A stretch of DNA of 64,000 bases. Source: Nyssa sinensis (taxonomy: Eukaryota; Streptophyta; Magnoliopsida; Cornales; Nyssaceae). The translations under genes and the position numbers were made by a program. A model generated the notes under the pieces. That model had not been told where the DNA came from and made no database searches. It worked only from the letters and a program-made list of their open reading frames with translations. Each line of letters starts with the position of its first letter. Within the stretch, counting starts at the first letter, position 1. This document shows, in pieces, positions 46,888-57,890 of this stretch. Where the stretch lies: the NCBI GenBank assembly GCA_008638375.1, contig CM018031.1:5356062-5420061 (forward strand), written 5' to 3'.

Positions 46888-49800
46888 TTTTCTGGACCCA
46901 ATAATCAGATATATACATATAGGTATATATAACTATAAATACATATACAGAGAGAGGGGTTCAAGCCATCGAAATTAAATGGACAGCGAAGGAAGATCCA
47001 ACAGGTTCGGCGCCGGAAAGAGGAAAGAAAAAACAAGCTCTGTAGAGAGAGATAAGAGGAACGATTGGATGAGCTTCTACGGTTTGTGACGTGGCATTGA
47101 TATTACCGTTGATAGATTGTTCGGTCAAAGATCAAACGCTAGCGCGTTGATTGCCGTCCCGGCGGCAGATGGATGGTTAATTTCCACGTTGTTGGGGGAC
47201 AGATATGCACGCAATTGACGGCGCGTGGCACTGACAGTTCTCTGGTTTAAGGTTATAATTTAATTTTGGATTTTTGCCGTCTGTATAAAGATATTCTCTT
47301 CGATCAGGTGTCCTTAAATGCTTGGAACTGCGGTGGTGCCTAAACATTTAAAAAAAAAAAGATTGTTTTTACACCTATTTTGATTATAATTTTTTTTTAA
47401 AATCAAGAGTTTCTCCTTTTTATATTTTTAGAGTACTCCTTAAATTCTTATACTTACACCTCGGATCATAGTTTATAATTTTTTGATCCATCACTAATTA
47501 TAGAAAAATTATTATAGAAAGTGTGAAATTTCAATATTAAGAACATGAAAACCATTAATAAATTACAAATTTTGTTTTTTATCTTCTTTTAAAAGAGAAT
47601 AAATGTGGAAGGAGAAAACTGAAGATAATAAGAATAGTTGAGATAATAAAAAAGATCATGATAACTTTCTGATGTAACTAAGTTTACGACCTACACAAAA
47701 GAATTAATTGACGAAACAAAATTCTCATTAAATCAACGTAATTTGAATCTTACAAACTCCCACACTTAGCTTACAACTCTATGGAATGTATAATTGATGC
47801 CACAGAGACATAAGATTTTGGTAAAATATTAATTCAGTTGAGTTGGATATTTATTTTTGATTCATTGAAATGAAAGGAAGTAGTGAAGTAAAAAGAATGA
47901 CCAATAATCGAATCTATGTCCTTTATGATAGTTTGTATCTATTTTTTATTATAGTATGTTCAAATAGTATTGTACATAAGAATTGGCAAGTAATTTTTTT
48001 AAAACAAAAGGCAACAATTTTTGAATGATAAAATTAATGATTTAATACTAATTATAAAAAAAAAGTTTAGTATAAACAGATATGAACTGAAGTTAGACTC
48101 ACCATAGTTTCTTCTTTAGGATTTCTCATGTTTGCAAGACGAACAACCATTTCCTTCTCTCATAGTGAATGGTTATGTTGTAGGTTTTTTTTTTTTTCGG
48201 TAGAAGAAATTTGCTAATCTTCTATGATCATGTGTTGGCCATAGACGAGGCTAGCTTGGGCTTAGGAGGGTAATTCCCCCCCCCCCCCCCCTCCCCTCAA
48301 TTTTTTTTATATGAAATTTTAAATATTTTTCAAAAATTATATTCAAATATTGGTTATCTTTTGCTACCCCTCCAATTTTTTATTTTGAATTTTTGTTATC
48401 CTTTTCTAAAAAAAACCAAACAAACATACCATTTTTATTTATATTTTGTTTGCCCTAGTCTAAATTTTTTCACACTTTACCTTTATTTTATTTTTATTTT
48501 GACCCTTTAATAGAACTTTTATCAACTTTTAGGATATATATATATATATATATATCCTAAAAAAATTTTATGGGTCTCTTTCTTTTATTGGAATTTTTAT
48601 CTAATTTGTAAGTTACTTTCTAATTCATGAATCTAATTACTTATCAAAAATATTATTAATTAATATTCAAATGTTATATTTTTTAAAATTTTAAATTTAT
48701 GATCAAACATTTAACGAAAAAATTATCCCTCTGTAAAAAATTCTGGCCTTAACATTCGCAATGGTTTTGAATCTCTCAGTTTTGTGCACTAAGTAATATT
48801 TTGGTACTCTGTGAGATTTGCATGTGGATAATGATCTAATCACCAAGCTTGGGACATGAGGGCCATAGCATGTGATACATGTTTTTCACGAAATTAAAAG
48901 CTAAAAGCCTAATCATAACAGTTGGAGCCCTACAAATTTCTCTTTTTTTTTTTTTATTATTATTATTTTCTTGTGCTTCAATGGTTAGACTATGTAACAG
49001 TGTAGTATTTTGATTTCTTGTAGACCCTGATAACAAGACAGAATTCAATTTTAAATTATTTGTACAATTAATTAAAGAGTAAAGTCATTACTAATTGTAT
49101 TAGGGAATGTTTAAGAAATCTTTTAAATCATCATTCTGCGTTTGTATTTGTAAAAATTATTTTGAAAAACGTGCTTAATTATTTGGTAAAATTTTTAAAA
49201 TTACTTTTGTGTTTGTTCCTCTCTATTATAGGGGAAAATAAATTTAGTTTTTTTTTCTTTTTTTATTTCATTGCTGTCCTGGTCTCAAAATTTTTAGTTT
49301 TATATTTTGTACCATATTTTGTATAACTTTTTGAGAGTTTAGATTTCACAACACTCTTGTAATATTTTAGCTCCAAAAATTAGGTAGATAATGTAAAAAT
49401 TATGATGCATATTAAAATTGTTGGATATCACCTGTCAAGCCTAAGATAGAAAGTTATTAATGAAGATTTTTGAAAAACGTTTTGGTTTTAGTCATCACAA
49501 CATAAGTATACCCGAAATCTCATATTTTGACTCGAGACGGACCAACGGTTCAAACTCCTGACTTACTGCATGATTGGAGGCAGATTTTGGTTAAATTCAC
49601 TCGTTTAGACCTTCAATTGAATTATTTACTATTTTTAAAAATTAATTTTACTTCTTATTTTTTCAATTACTTCACCAAAAAGTTTCAAATTATAATTCTT
49701 TTTGTTTCTGTATTCTTCTTGTCTTATCTAGTTTTCAATTTGAGGTTCAATTGCAAAAAGTTCCAATTTTGATTTTATTCAAGTTTTTCTATTTTCACAG

Positions 49801-50141
49801 TTTTATTAGGATTAGCATAGTAGTTGTTGTTTTTTGGTCAACTTAGTAGGTTTTTTTATATCTATAAATATGATATAATAGATTTTCATTCTTCATATTT
49901 CATCAATGATATTCATATTTCGAATTTTAGAGAATTTGTTCTCTTATTCCATTGTTATGAGATGTTGACGTGCTCGTATCCTATTATCATGTTTCTTACT
50001 GCATAAAAAAAATTAGAAAAATATAACTCTATTGGGTGATTGGTAATTACTGTCACTGTGCTTAATCATAAGAATGACTGTTCTAATATTACCTACTTAG
50101 TCCAATTTCTTATCCCTTTTTTTTCCTCAAAAGCACAGGGA

Positions 50142-50196
<55 letters not shown>

Positions 50197-50840
50197 CCAT
50201 GCAGATTGCAATGTCTTAAATAAAACTGTGAAAAAACACTTTTGCTTACAAGTCACAGCGGCAGAGTTTGGTAGAACTCAGCTTTCAGGAGAGGTTTCTG
50301 CTGCAAACTCTTCAGAATACAGATGCAGCTTAGACAAGATCATAAAAATAAATCCAAACATGGGCCATCCTTGATAAAGTAGGCAGACAAAATACAAATA
50401 TTGAAATCATATATTTTGATAGTTGGGTTGGTTGTTACAACATACTACATTTTCTTTCTACTTTCTTCAAAAACAAGTAGACTATATATTATAATATATA
50501 TTTAAAAAATTGATAAGAGTTGTTGTATTATTATTATAATCACTTTTGAATTACAAGCCTTGTAATGAAGTTCATGAATCATGAAACTCAACTTTTATAT
50601 TTAATGATACCCTTAAACAATTCTGAGTGATCATGTGTAGCCTTTTCTAGTTAGGCTGAATTTGAATGCAACTAGGATTGTCAGATTGAATTCAATGTAA
50701 ATTGTGCTCTGATCAAACTAGCATGTAAATTATACAAAATAAAATAAAATAAAATATAACTATGAAAACAAGCAACAAGAAACTAAAAGATTATGAACAA
50801 TCAGCATTCAGCAGCATATCATTGCAAAAAATAATGATAT
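46888..50840. other. START promoter region and intergenic sequence
   Basis: About 46,888-47,250 should hold the START leader and promoter, and it is noticeably more GC-rich than the surroundings. Beyond that the sequence is AT-rich, with a dispersed repeat at 48.24-48.76 kb and an (AT)24-type run at 50,145-50,192. No gene was found. Confidence 0.5.
48240..48760 (+). repeat. Dispersed repeat, copy 2 (paired with 14.41-14.82 kb)
   Basis: It starts 'gctagcttgggcttaggagg' followed by a C14 run and shares ordered blocks with the copy in NADKc intron 2. It contains an extra (TA)n expansion at 48,535-48,555. It is non-coding. Confidence 0.5.
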
Positions 50841-50844
50841 AATA

Positions 50845-51424
50845 TATTGAAAATTTGGAGGACTCAATTCCCAATTAGCTCATCCTTAAAACCCAGGTGT
50901 TAAGGAAAGGTAGAGAGGGCCCTTATATACAGACCAGAGGAGCTAGAGACGGGCGATGTGGGACACTCCAACACGCCTCCTGGATTACATCGCGTGTCTC
51001 AGCGAATCCCAGATGGGCGCGCCCCCGACTCCTCTAGCCCAAAGTTAGGCTTTGGCCTGACTCTGATACCATATTGAAAATTTGGAGGCCCAATTCCCAA
51101 TTAGCTCATCCTTAAAACCCAGGTGTTAAGAAAGGTAGAGAGGGCCCTTATATACAGACCAGAGGAGCTAGAGACGGGCGATGTGGGACACTCCAACACG
51201 CCTCCTGGATTACATCGCGTGTCTCAGCGAATCCCAGATGGGCGCGCCCCGACTCCTCTAGCCCAAAGTTAGGCTCTGGCCTGACTCTGATACCATATTG
51301 AAAATTTGGAGGCCCAACTCCCTAATTAGCTCATCCTTAAAACCCAGGTGTTAAGGAGAGGTAGAAAGGGCCCTTATATACAGACCAGAGGAGCTAGAGA
51401 CGGGCGATGTGGGACACTCCAACA
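50845..51424 (-). mobile_element. TRIM in tandem form: LTR-internal-LTR-internal-LTR
   Basis: Three LTRs of 127-129 bases lie at 51,296-51,424, 51,072-51,198 and 50,845-50,973, separated by two interiors of about 97 bases. Read on the minus strand each LTR starts TGTTGGAGTGTCCCACATCG, contains a TATA motif (TGTATATAAGGG) and ends TTTTCAATA. Each interior begins right at the LTR with TGGTATCAGAGTCAGGCC, a primer-binding site matching initiator Met-tRNA. The whole block is flanked by the five-base duplication TAATA. The copies are nearly identical, suggesting recent formation. It has no coding capacity. Confidence 0.88.
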
Positions 51425-52022
51425 TAATACATACATACATGTGCGTGTATAAGTATAAAAATGAGTGTGAATAGTTCTTTCCTATAAATGATCTTAACTC
51501 GTATAATTGTATCACTCACCCAAAGAACAAAAGTACCCACCAAAAATATTTTAAAAAAATTCGTCATAATGAAATCAACCCTCCTTAAAAAGCATTGGTT
51601 GATGAGATCAGAACTCATGACAAGTGCCCTTTTCATAATTTCATTCAAGTTTATGCTAATTACTTTTGGAAAAAAAGAGAAGGGAGATGTTTTAAGTTAA
51701 ATCAAACTTTATGTTAGCAATGCCTTTGTGATTGTAATGCCCAACAAAATTTCTCTTTTTAATCTTTCAAATAGACTTTTTCCAACTTTTTTAAATTTTC
51801 TTTGAATGCTTTATTAGAATTTTCAGTATGGTCAAGTCAGAAAAAGTGCCCTAAAGTGTTTGCCCAATCTATCTTCTATATTGGTTGGCTTTATCGAGCA
51901 TAGGGAATTACTTCTTTTTCTCATACATACTCAAGTTGTCTCTCCTCTCTTCTTTTGACTCCTCTTAAGGATCACAAGTACAGAATATATATTTGTTAGC
52001 CGTGATATATATGTATACACAT

Positions 52023-52057
<35 letters not shown>

Positions 52058-52341
52058 AATATGGTTTCTTATCTTAGTACAAATAATTATGGTCGCAAAA
52101 ATCAATGTGCTAGACTCAAAAGCAAAGTTTGTCGAGTAACACCATTATTTGCATTGGTTTTTGTCACCTTTAATTTCCCCTCATTGCATATCATAGTGAC
52201 GGAAGATGTTTGCCTTTCTTTAATAGACATTACCAATTTAATTAATTTATATGTAATGTCATGATAAATAACTGCAATTTATATGATTGTATACTTGGAT
52301 CGTTGTAATGATTAGTTAATTGTTACATTGCTACTTAAATT

Positions 52342-52386
<45 letters not shown>

Positions 52387-53030
52387 TTATAATTATATAT
52401 AAAGAAACTTCTAAAGTTTATACTTGAACCTAGTATTTTGGATACACAAGTAATTATACAGTGGCAATCTACTGCACCTTTCTTATGTAGAAAGTACATG
52501 TATATCCTGGCAGCTTCTAAATAATACCTGTGCATGGTTGCATACAGAGGAGGAAGTTTGTATATTACAAAGTGTATAATAATTCATACCCATAGTTGAC
52601 AAACTTTACAAAAATTCCTTCTCTGAGAAAATAGTCCAATATCACCAACTATTTTGGTCAAATTCAAATTGTGGCACATGCTAAAATGATGCCTAATAAG
52701 CTTAGAAACTGGTAATATAAAATAAAAAAGATACCTAATGCACGAGTCTTTGAGGTCTAAAAAAATTAAATATATTTAATTTTATTCAAAAACAAAGAGA
52801 CTTTTTTGCAATTCAAACCCTAAACACTTGTTATAAATCTTTCTTCTTTTTTCTTTTTTTTTTGTTTGTTAACCAACGATTATTAATTGTTCAGTGGAAA
52901 CTTCACAGTATTCCCCACTAGTCTTACCCTTAATTAACGCAAAGGAAAAGTGTTGGAGAACAAAGGATGATATGCACTCTGCAGACAGACAAAGCAGACC
53001 TAGTGGTTGGAAGGGTACTACTCTCTCTCC
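51425..53030. other. AT-rich intergenic sequence
   Basis: It contains (AT)/(GT) runs at 52,025-52,058 and an (AT)(AG) run at 52,343-52,386. No gene is visible; the 72-codon frame at 52,046-52,264 starts in a microsatellite. Confidence 0.5.
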
Positions 53031-53034
53031 AAGT

Positions 53035-53400
53035 CCTGTCAAACCAAACATGGAAGTACCAAAAAAAAAAAACATTTTGACACCACAAATTCAGCATCAA
53101 ATTCACCAGAGCTGCACAACAAACATTTAACTGAAGATATCATATCATCTTCAAGTATTTGTGTGCAGAAATAAAGGTTTAGAACTCACCCACATGAGCC
53201 CTACTAGCTGCAACTCGCAAGGGTGAAACCCAAGTCCTATCAAACCAAACAAGGAAGTACAAAAATCCCATTGTGACAACTCAATTGCATGTCAGCACCG
53301 AATTCACAAGATATATTACTAGTAGACACCAAACATTTAACTGAAGATATCAAATCATCTTCAAGCTTTTGTTTTCACAATAAAATTATAAAACTAAGGA
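53035..53400 (+). repeat. Direct duplication of about 200 bases
   Basis: Both copies read 'caaaccaaac..ggaagtac', 'attca.caaat', 'aaacatttaactgaagatat' and 'catcttcaag' in the same order (first about 53,038-53,160, second about 53,239-53,370). There is no coding signal. It lies downstream of MIR166 on the minus strand. Confidence 0.6.
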
Positions 53401-53550
53401 CGGACTTTTACACAGCAATAAGATTATTTCATTATAATCTAAGTAGAGGTCACAAGTTTGAATTGTAAAAGTAAGTCTCTCATCTTGTAGTGCTTAGATT
53501 TTACAATAACGAAAGTCTTGTATATTGGACTAGTCCTTTTTAATAAAGTT
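53395..53550 (+). repeat. Degenerate tRNA-derived SINE
   Basis: 'agaggtcacaagtttgaatt' resembles the B-box block of plant Au-type SINEs (GGTCACGGGTTCGAATC). It is followed by a body with 'gactagtcctttttaat' at the 3' end. Substitutions are numerous. Confidence 0.35.
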
Positions 53551-54199
53551 GTAGAACTCACCCACGTGGTGGTATTAAATCTCATGCAGATCTGCCCAAA
53601 GGTTTAAATTCTGGATCACATAGGAACAAAAGGTGGGGGCATGGAGTATAAGATGTGTAGAACAAACCCACATGGTAGTATTTGGTTTTTCATGCATAAA
53701 TATGACCCACATTAATTTGGGTAGGACGTGAGGGATGGGCTAAAACTGTGGAAATATAATGATGACAATCTTAAGGTGAAAAGGGAGTAAAAATTCAAAG
53801 CTCAACTTTGATTGGTACCCAATAAGAATATCTCTCCTCTCATGCAGCAATAAAGTGAAAGCTCTTAGCTTATATTCTTTGTAACTCTCATCAAGCAAAG
53901 TCCTGCCAAAAGATGAAACATAACTTTAATTGTTTCCTAAATTAATTTTATTTTGTGTCATATTTTCACTCTAAACCCATCACCAATTTTCAACAAATTT
54001 GGTGAAAACGAAGAAAACTAGTGCAGACTAAGGGTGCAATATTCAGAATCAAACTTGAAGAAAAATGTATTTTTTATGGCCTTTCATTTAAAGAATTCAT
54101 ATTCAGCTTCTCATAAGTACTAACCTGTACATTTCTTTGTATTTAACTACTTTTATAGTTATTACAGAGACTTTGAGTTACGAAACAGCTTATCAGCTC

Positions 54200-54282
54200 A
54201 CAGGATAAGGCTATGTACGTACATCTAATCTTTGCTAGAAGTCGCGGTAGCGGGAGTCCTTTGCACTGGACTAGCCTGTAAT
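54200..54282 (+). repeat. Au-SINE-like 3' fragment
   Basis: 'ggataaggctatgtacgtac', then 'gtcgcggtagcgggagtcct' and 'ttgcactggactagcc', follow the order of the conserved 3' body of Au-type plant SINEs (GGTAAGGCTGCGTAC ... GCGGGAGC ... TGCACTGG). The 5' head is missing here. Confidence 0.5.
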
Positions 54283-54762
54283 GATTATAGAGAATAGTAG
54301 CATGCTGCAATCAAGAAGAAGAGATTACAATGTAGCAACAATTCTTGCTTGAATTTGCTTCAAAGTTGGTCATAATTCAAACCTGTTCATATCAATGAAT
54401 GATAACATAAAAGCCTTAGAATATTCACATATATTTTCTGCATAGCCTTCTGCAAAAGGAAGAAATTCTTATTATCAATATTGAGAAAACTGCATTGTAA
54501 ATTGTAGTAGTCATGAAAGTAACTCTTTCTTGAACTATATATCTTCAAAGTAGGCCGCAATATTTACCTTCTCAGATGTTGCTGGATTTTGGTGGATTGC
54601 CTCCTGCTTTCGCTTAGTATTTCCACATGTAATTTGAAGTCTTCTTTGGCTGTTGATGTGAGAAAAGTGAAGAAGGAAAGAACACTTGTATATATGTGAG
54701 ATAATTGATCAGAAAAAAGAAGCAGAATATATGTATCTGTGTGGGTGTGTGGGTGTATCAGA

Positions 54763-54866
54763 TTGTTGTGTTGGGGGGAATGAAGCCTGGTCCGAGATCA
54801 TTCATATGATGTTTATATGATTCAAATGAAGGGTCTCGAACCAGACAGCATTCCCCTCAACTGTTC

Positions 54867-54868
<2 letters not shown>
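54763..54868 (-). ncRNA. MIR166: MIR166 precursor
   Basis: The minus strand contains the mature miR166 TCGGACCAGGCTTCATTCCCC (21 bases at 54,775-54,795; exact match to the canonical sequence as I remember it). The opposite arm at 54,836-54,856 holds the star GGGGAATGCTGTCTGGTTCGA. The arms pair with few mismatches, the loop is about 40 bases, and pairing continues outward through gttg/caac. miR166 guides cleavage of class III HD-ZIP mRNAs that set leaf polarity, vascular and meristem fate. The mature sequence is on the 3' arm, as usual for this family. A (GA)n tract (54,869-54,904) and a TATATAAGGG motif upstream support minus-strand transcription. Members of the family cannot be told apart from the sequence alone. 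Confidence 0.95.
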
Positions 54869-54907
<39 letters not shown>

Positions 54908-54965
54908 TTTCGGTTTGATTTTGATTTGGTCATGCATTGTTTTTAAAGGACCCTTATATACGTGA
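54869..54965 (-). promoter_or_regulatory. MIR166 proximal promoter: TATA box and (CT)n leader
   Basis: On the minus strand, GTATATAAGGG (about 54,952-54,962) is followed by AT-rich sequence and then a (CT)n run (54,869-54,904) just before the hairpin. TATA to hairpin is about 90 bases. The CT tract resembles the pyrimidine patch near many plant transcription starts. Confidence 0.55.
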
Positions 54966-55589
54966 GGATGAGGGGAGTTTCTTTTGTGAGTAGATGTCAT
55001 GTAGTCCTTACTCCTTACTTTCTACGCCTTCCCTATCATGCTTTTCACACACAGACATCTTAAGGCTGTGTTTGGTTGAGTACCTCTTAATAAAAATGCC
55101 TTACTGGACCTATAGAAGTTCCCACTCACCTTTATAATCAGAAAATTCTGCTCTTCATTCTTTGTTTTAAATTCACAAAGACTTAATTTGTCACAAACAT
55201 TTCCAAAAGACACAACCAAACACATCCTTACATTGAAAGTGAGATGTTGAAAGAGAGAAACAATTAGAAATAGTTTGGTGTAGGAAGTTAAGACCATGTG
55301 ACATTGATAACAAATGGGGTTTAAATCAAAATAGGAGTGGTCTAGTATTGAGGTCAACAAAAATTGCACTTAATGGAAAAATGTGGTGCTGCCAATGTCC
55401 ACCCTGCCACAGATCAACCTTAGAGTTGGGGATATCAATGGGATGGTTTTTTCAGAGGAGCGGATATAAGAAAAATATATTGAAATTTGATACGCAGGTT
55501 GGAAAAGAAATGTTTAAACTTGTCATGCACCGATTATAATATGAAATTACTTAAATATCCTAGTGTATTTTAAAATACTTAACTTACTC

Positions 55590-55620
<31 letters not shown>

Positions 55621-56379
55621 ATTGTGGACAAATAATAATAATAATATATTATTTCCTTTTATTCATTATTTATGTTTAAGTAAAAACAATAATTTCTAGT
55701 ATAATTGGGATGGGACAAGGCAGGTTTAAGTTTATTATAATCGAGATGGGATGGTTTTGAGATAACATGTGATGCGAGACGAGTTTGGGAAGTGTTTTTC
55801 TTAATGAACAGGTTTGGGATAGGAACGCCTCATCCTATACTTGTCCCATTGACATCCCTAGCTAGAATCATCCATCAATTGATCATAGGTTAATAAATTG
55901 ATTTTATCATGAATTGAATTACTTTATTAGGACTTCCACTTGACATGGATGTTTAAAGGATGTCTCTTTTGCTTCCCACTTGTGGAAAAGGAGGAGATGA
56001 GAGGTGTGGGAACCTCCATCAATGAGGACATGCCCCCAAACAGTGTGATTCCAAGCTTAAATGGAAAGGAAAGTAAGACAGGTTGGCTAGTTAAAGCTTG
56101 AGCAGAGCAAAACAGAGTAAAGTAGAATGGGGAAAAATAAAGTTAGTGGGAAAACAATAGTGTATTAAGTGATGATAACTGTGTAAGATGAAGCTTACCA
56201 TGCTCAACTGACTTTCTGTTATTGTTAAAGGTCATATCCACTTTGAAGTCAGAAAAATGATATGGGCATTAAATTGTTTACTGCAATGTCAAAATATCCC
56301 TCACCAATGTCTTTTGCTTATATGAAGTCAAAAACCAATTCATGTAGAAGCACATTGAATGAAACCCCATGTGTACAAA

Positions 56380-56410
<31 letters not shown>

Positions 56411-57890
56411 GACCTTCTCTCACTACCTAACAATTACATGAATTTTTCATGTGTTGTCCAAAATTACGTTGACGTCCTATATGATATATTAATAATATAT
56501 AAATTCTCTCCTCCGTACAAATTCCTCTAAAGAATATCAATAATTTGTTATTTGAGTATTTGATGAAAATTTACGTAAAAATAATTCTAACAAGTAACTT
56601 TTTTTTTAATTTTTTATATTGCATACATTAAATAATGTGTAATGGTGCATCTAGAGATAAAAATTATAAAAAATCAAACGAATTTCAAAAACAAATTATT
56701 TTAATTTTTTCAAATCATGATTTTACTTGTGAACCTAGTTACAAAACTCCGTTTTCTCTTCACACTTTTCCATCCACCTCATGATTTGGGTTGGACAAAC
56801 AACCCCCACCCCAAAAAAAACAGACGGGGAAAGAGAGGGGGGGGGGGGGGGGGGGGTGTCCTAGACCTTAGTAGTACCTAGCTTGAAGACCGAAGAAAGA
56901 AAAAGAGTTGGAAAGACTTGGCTCCATCTTCTGTATCACCTCCTATATGTACTTCCACAGTTCCACTGCTAGTAAAAGCGCTTTCTCAAAAGATACACTA
57001 TCTTACGAAATAAAGTATTTGAATTAATGACGATAGTAAAGTTCCCAGCAAGAGGGAGAAATTATTGTTTGGTCCGTTCCAACCAATCATGAATGGCCAC
57101 ACGAGTAAGAGTTACTTTTTTATTTCTACAAACCCAGCATATTACACATGTATCAACTCATGATTGGCCGATCATACAATAAATTCTCGGATAAGAGGAG
57201 TGCCTTTGAAAATTCAGCATTCATAGTACACTCAATGCTTCGAAGAAGGTTACAAAGAGGCGGACCACGCATCATTGCCATTATCATGAGCTCACCCTTC
57301 ACTAAATCTCAACTCCTATAGTGTTTCAGTACTACCACCTAAAAAGATTTTTCTTGGGAGCCACACATTGTAACCCATGAATCCAGATGCTTGCACATTC
57401 GAATCCACAAACACCTCACAAGTTCAATTCACTATATATCATACACACACATTCTGATCGAACTTTCATACAATTCATCATATGATAACAATAAGTCCTG
57501 ATAGGGTTACCATGGGAACTGATATAGGTCATCCTTGACTCCTTCAGTGACAACGCACTTTTACAGTTCCTGCTTTCATATTCAATCTAGATGAAGAATG
57601 TTAAACAAAAATTATGAGGAATAAAAAAAAAGTAAATAAATGGGAAGATGGCAGCTTGTCACTCCATGGCTCAAGGAAATCATGTTTATGACAATTGGGA
57701 ACTCTTTATACATATATGTATGTAAATAACTTACAAAAAATTTACACTTAATACATTAACCTTACACAAACCCACTGCAACAAGTCCTTGCAAGTTGAGG
57801 AAATCAAGCACACATTCCTTAAAGCAGTCAAAAGAAACAAGAGAAAATGGAGACTTCTCCGTTCATTAAATTAGGAAACTCACCAAAGAC
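54966..57890. other. Intergenic sequence between MIR166 and WDL
   Basis: It holds a MITE-like element at 55.42-55.86 kb (listed separately), (AT)n runs at 55,597-55,620 and 56,385-56,410, and a G20 run at 56,838-56,857. The 115-codon frame at 55,022-55,369 has no family resemblance. The WDL 3' untranslated region probably reaches left from 57,891. Confidence 0.5.
55424..55862. mobile_element. MITE-like element with imperfect terminal inverted repeats
   Basis: The left end is 'gttggggatatcaatgggat' and the right end, read inward, is 'ctagggatgtcaatgggaca'. The core GGGAT[A/G]TCAATGGGA pairs for about 15 bases. The interior is AT-rich with repeated 'gggatggg' wording on the right side. It is non-coding and the superfamily is unclear. 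Confidence 0.5.

Noticed and set aside
46586..46978. A 130-codon plus-strand frame and a second minus-strand frame over START exon 1
   Set aside because: GC-rich coding exons have few stops in other frames. The minus-strand frame starting MEESFFDLVDF joins in phase to the START exons, the others do not.
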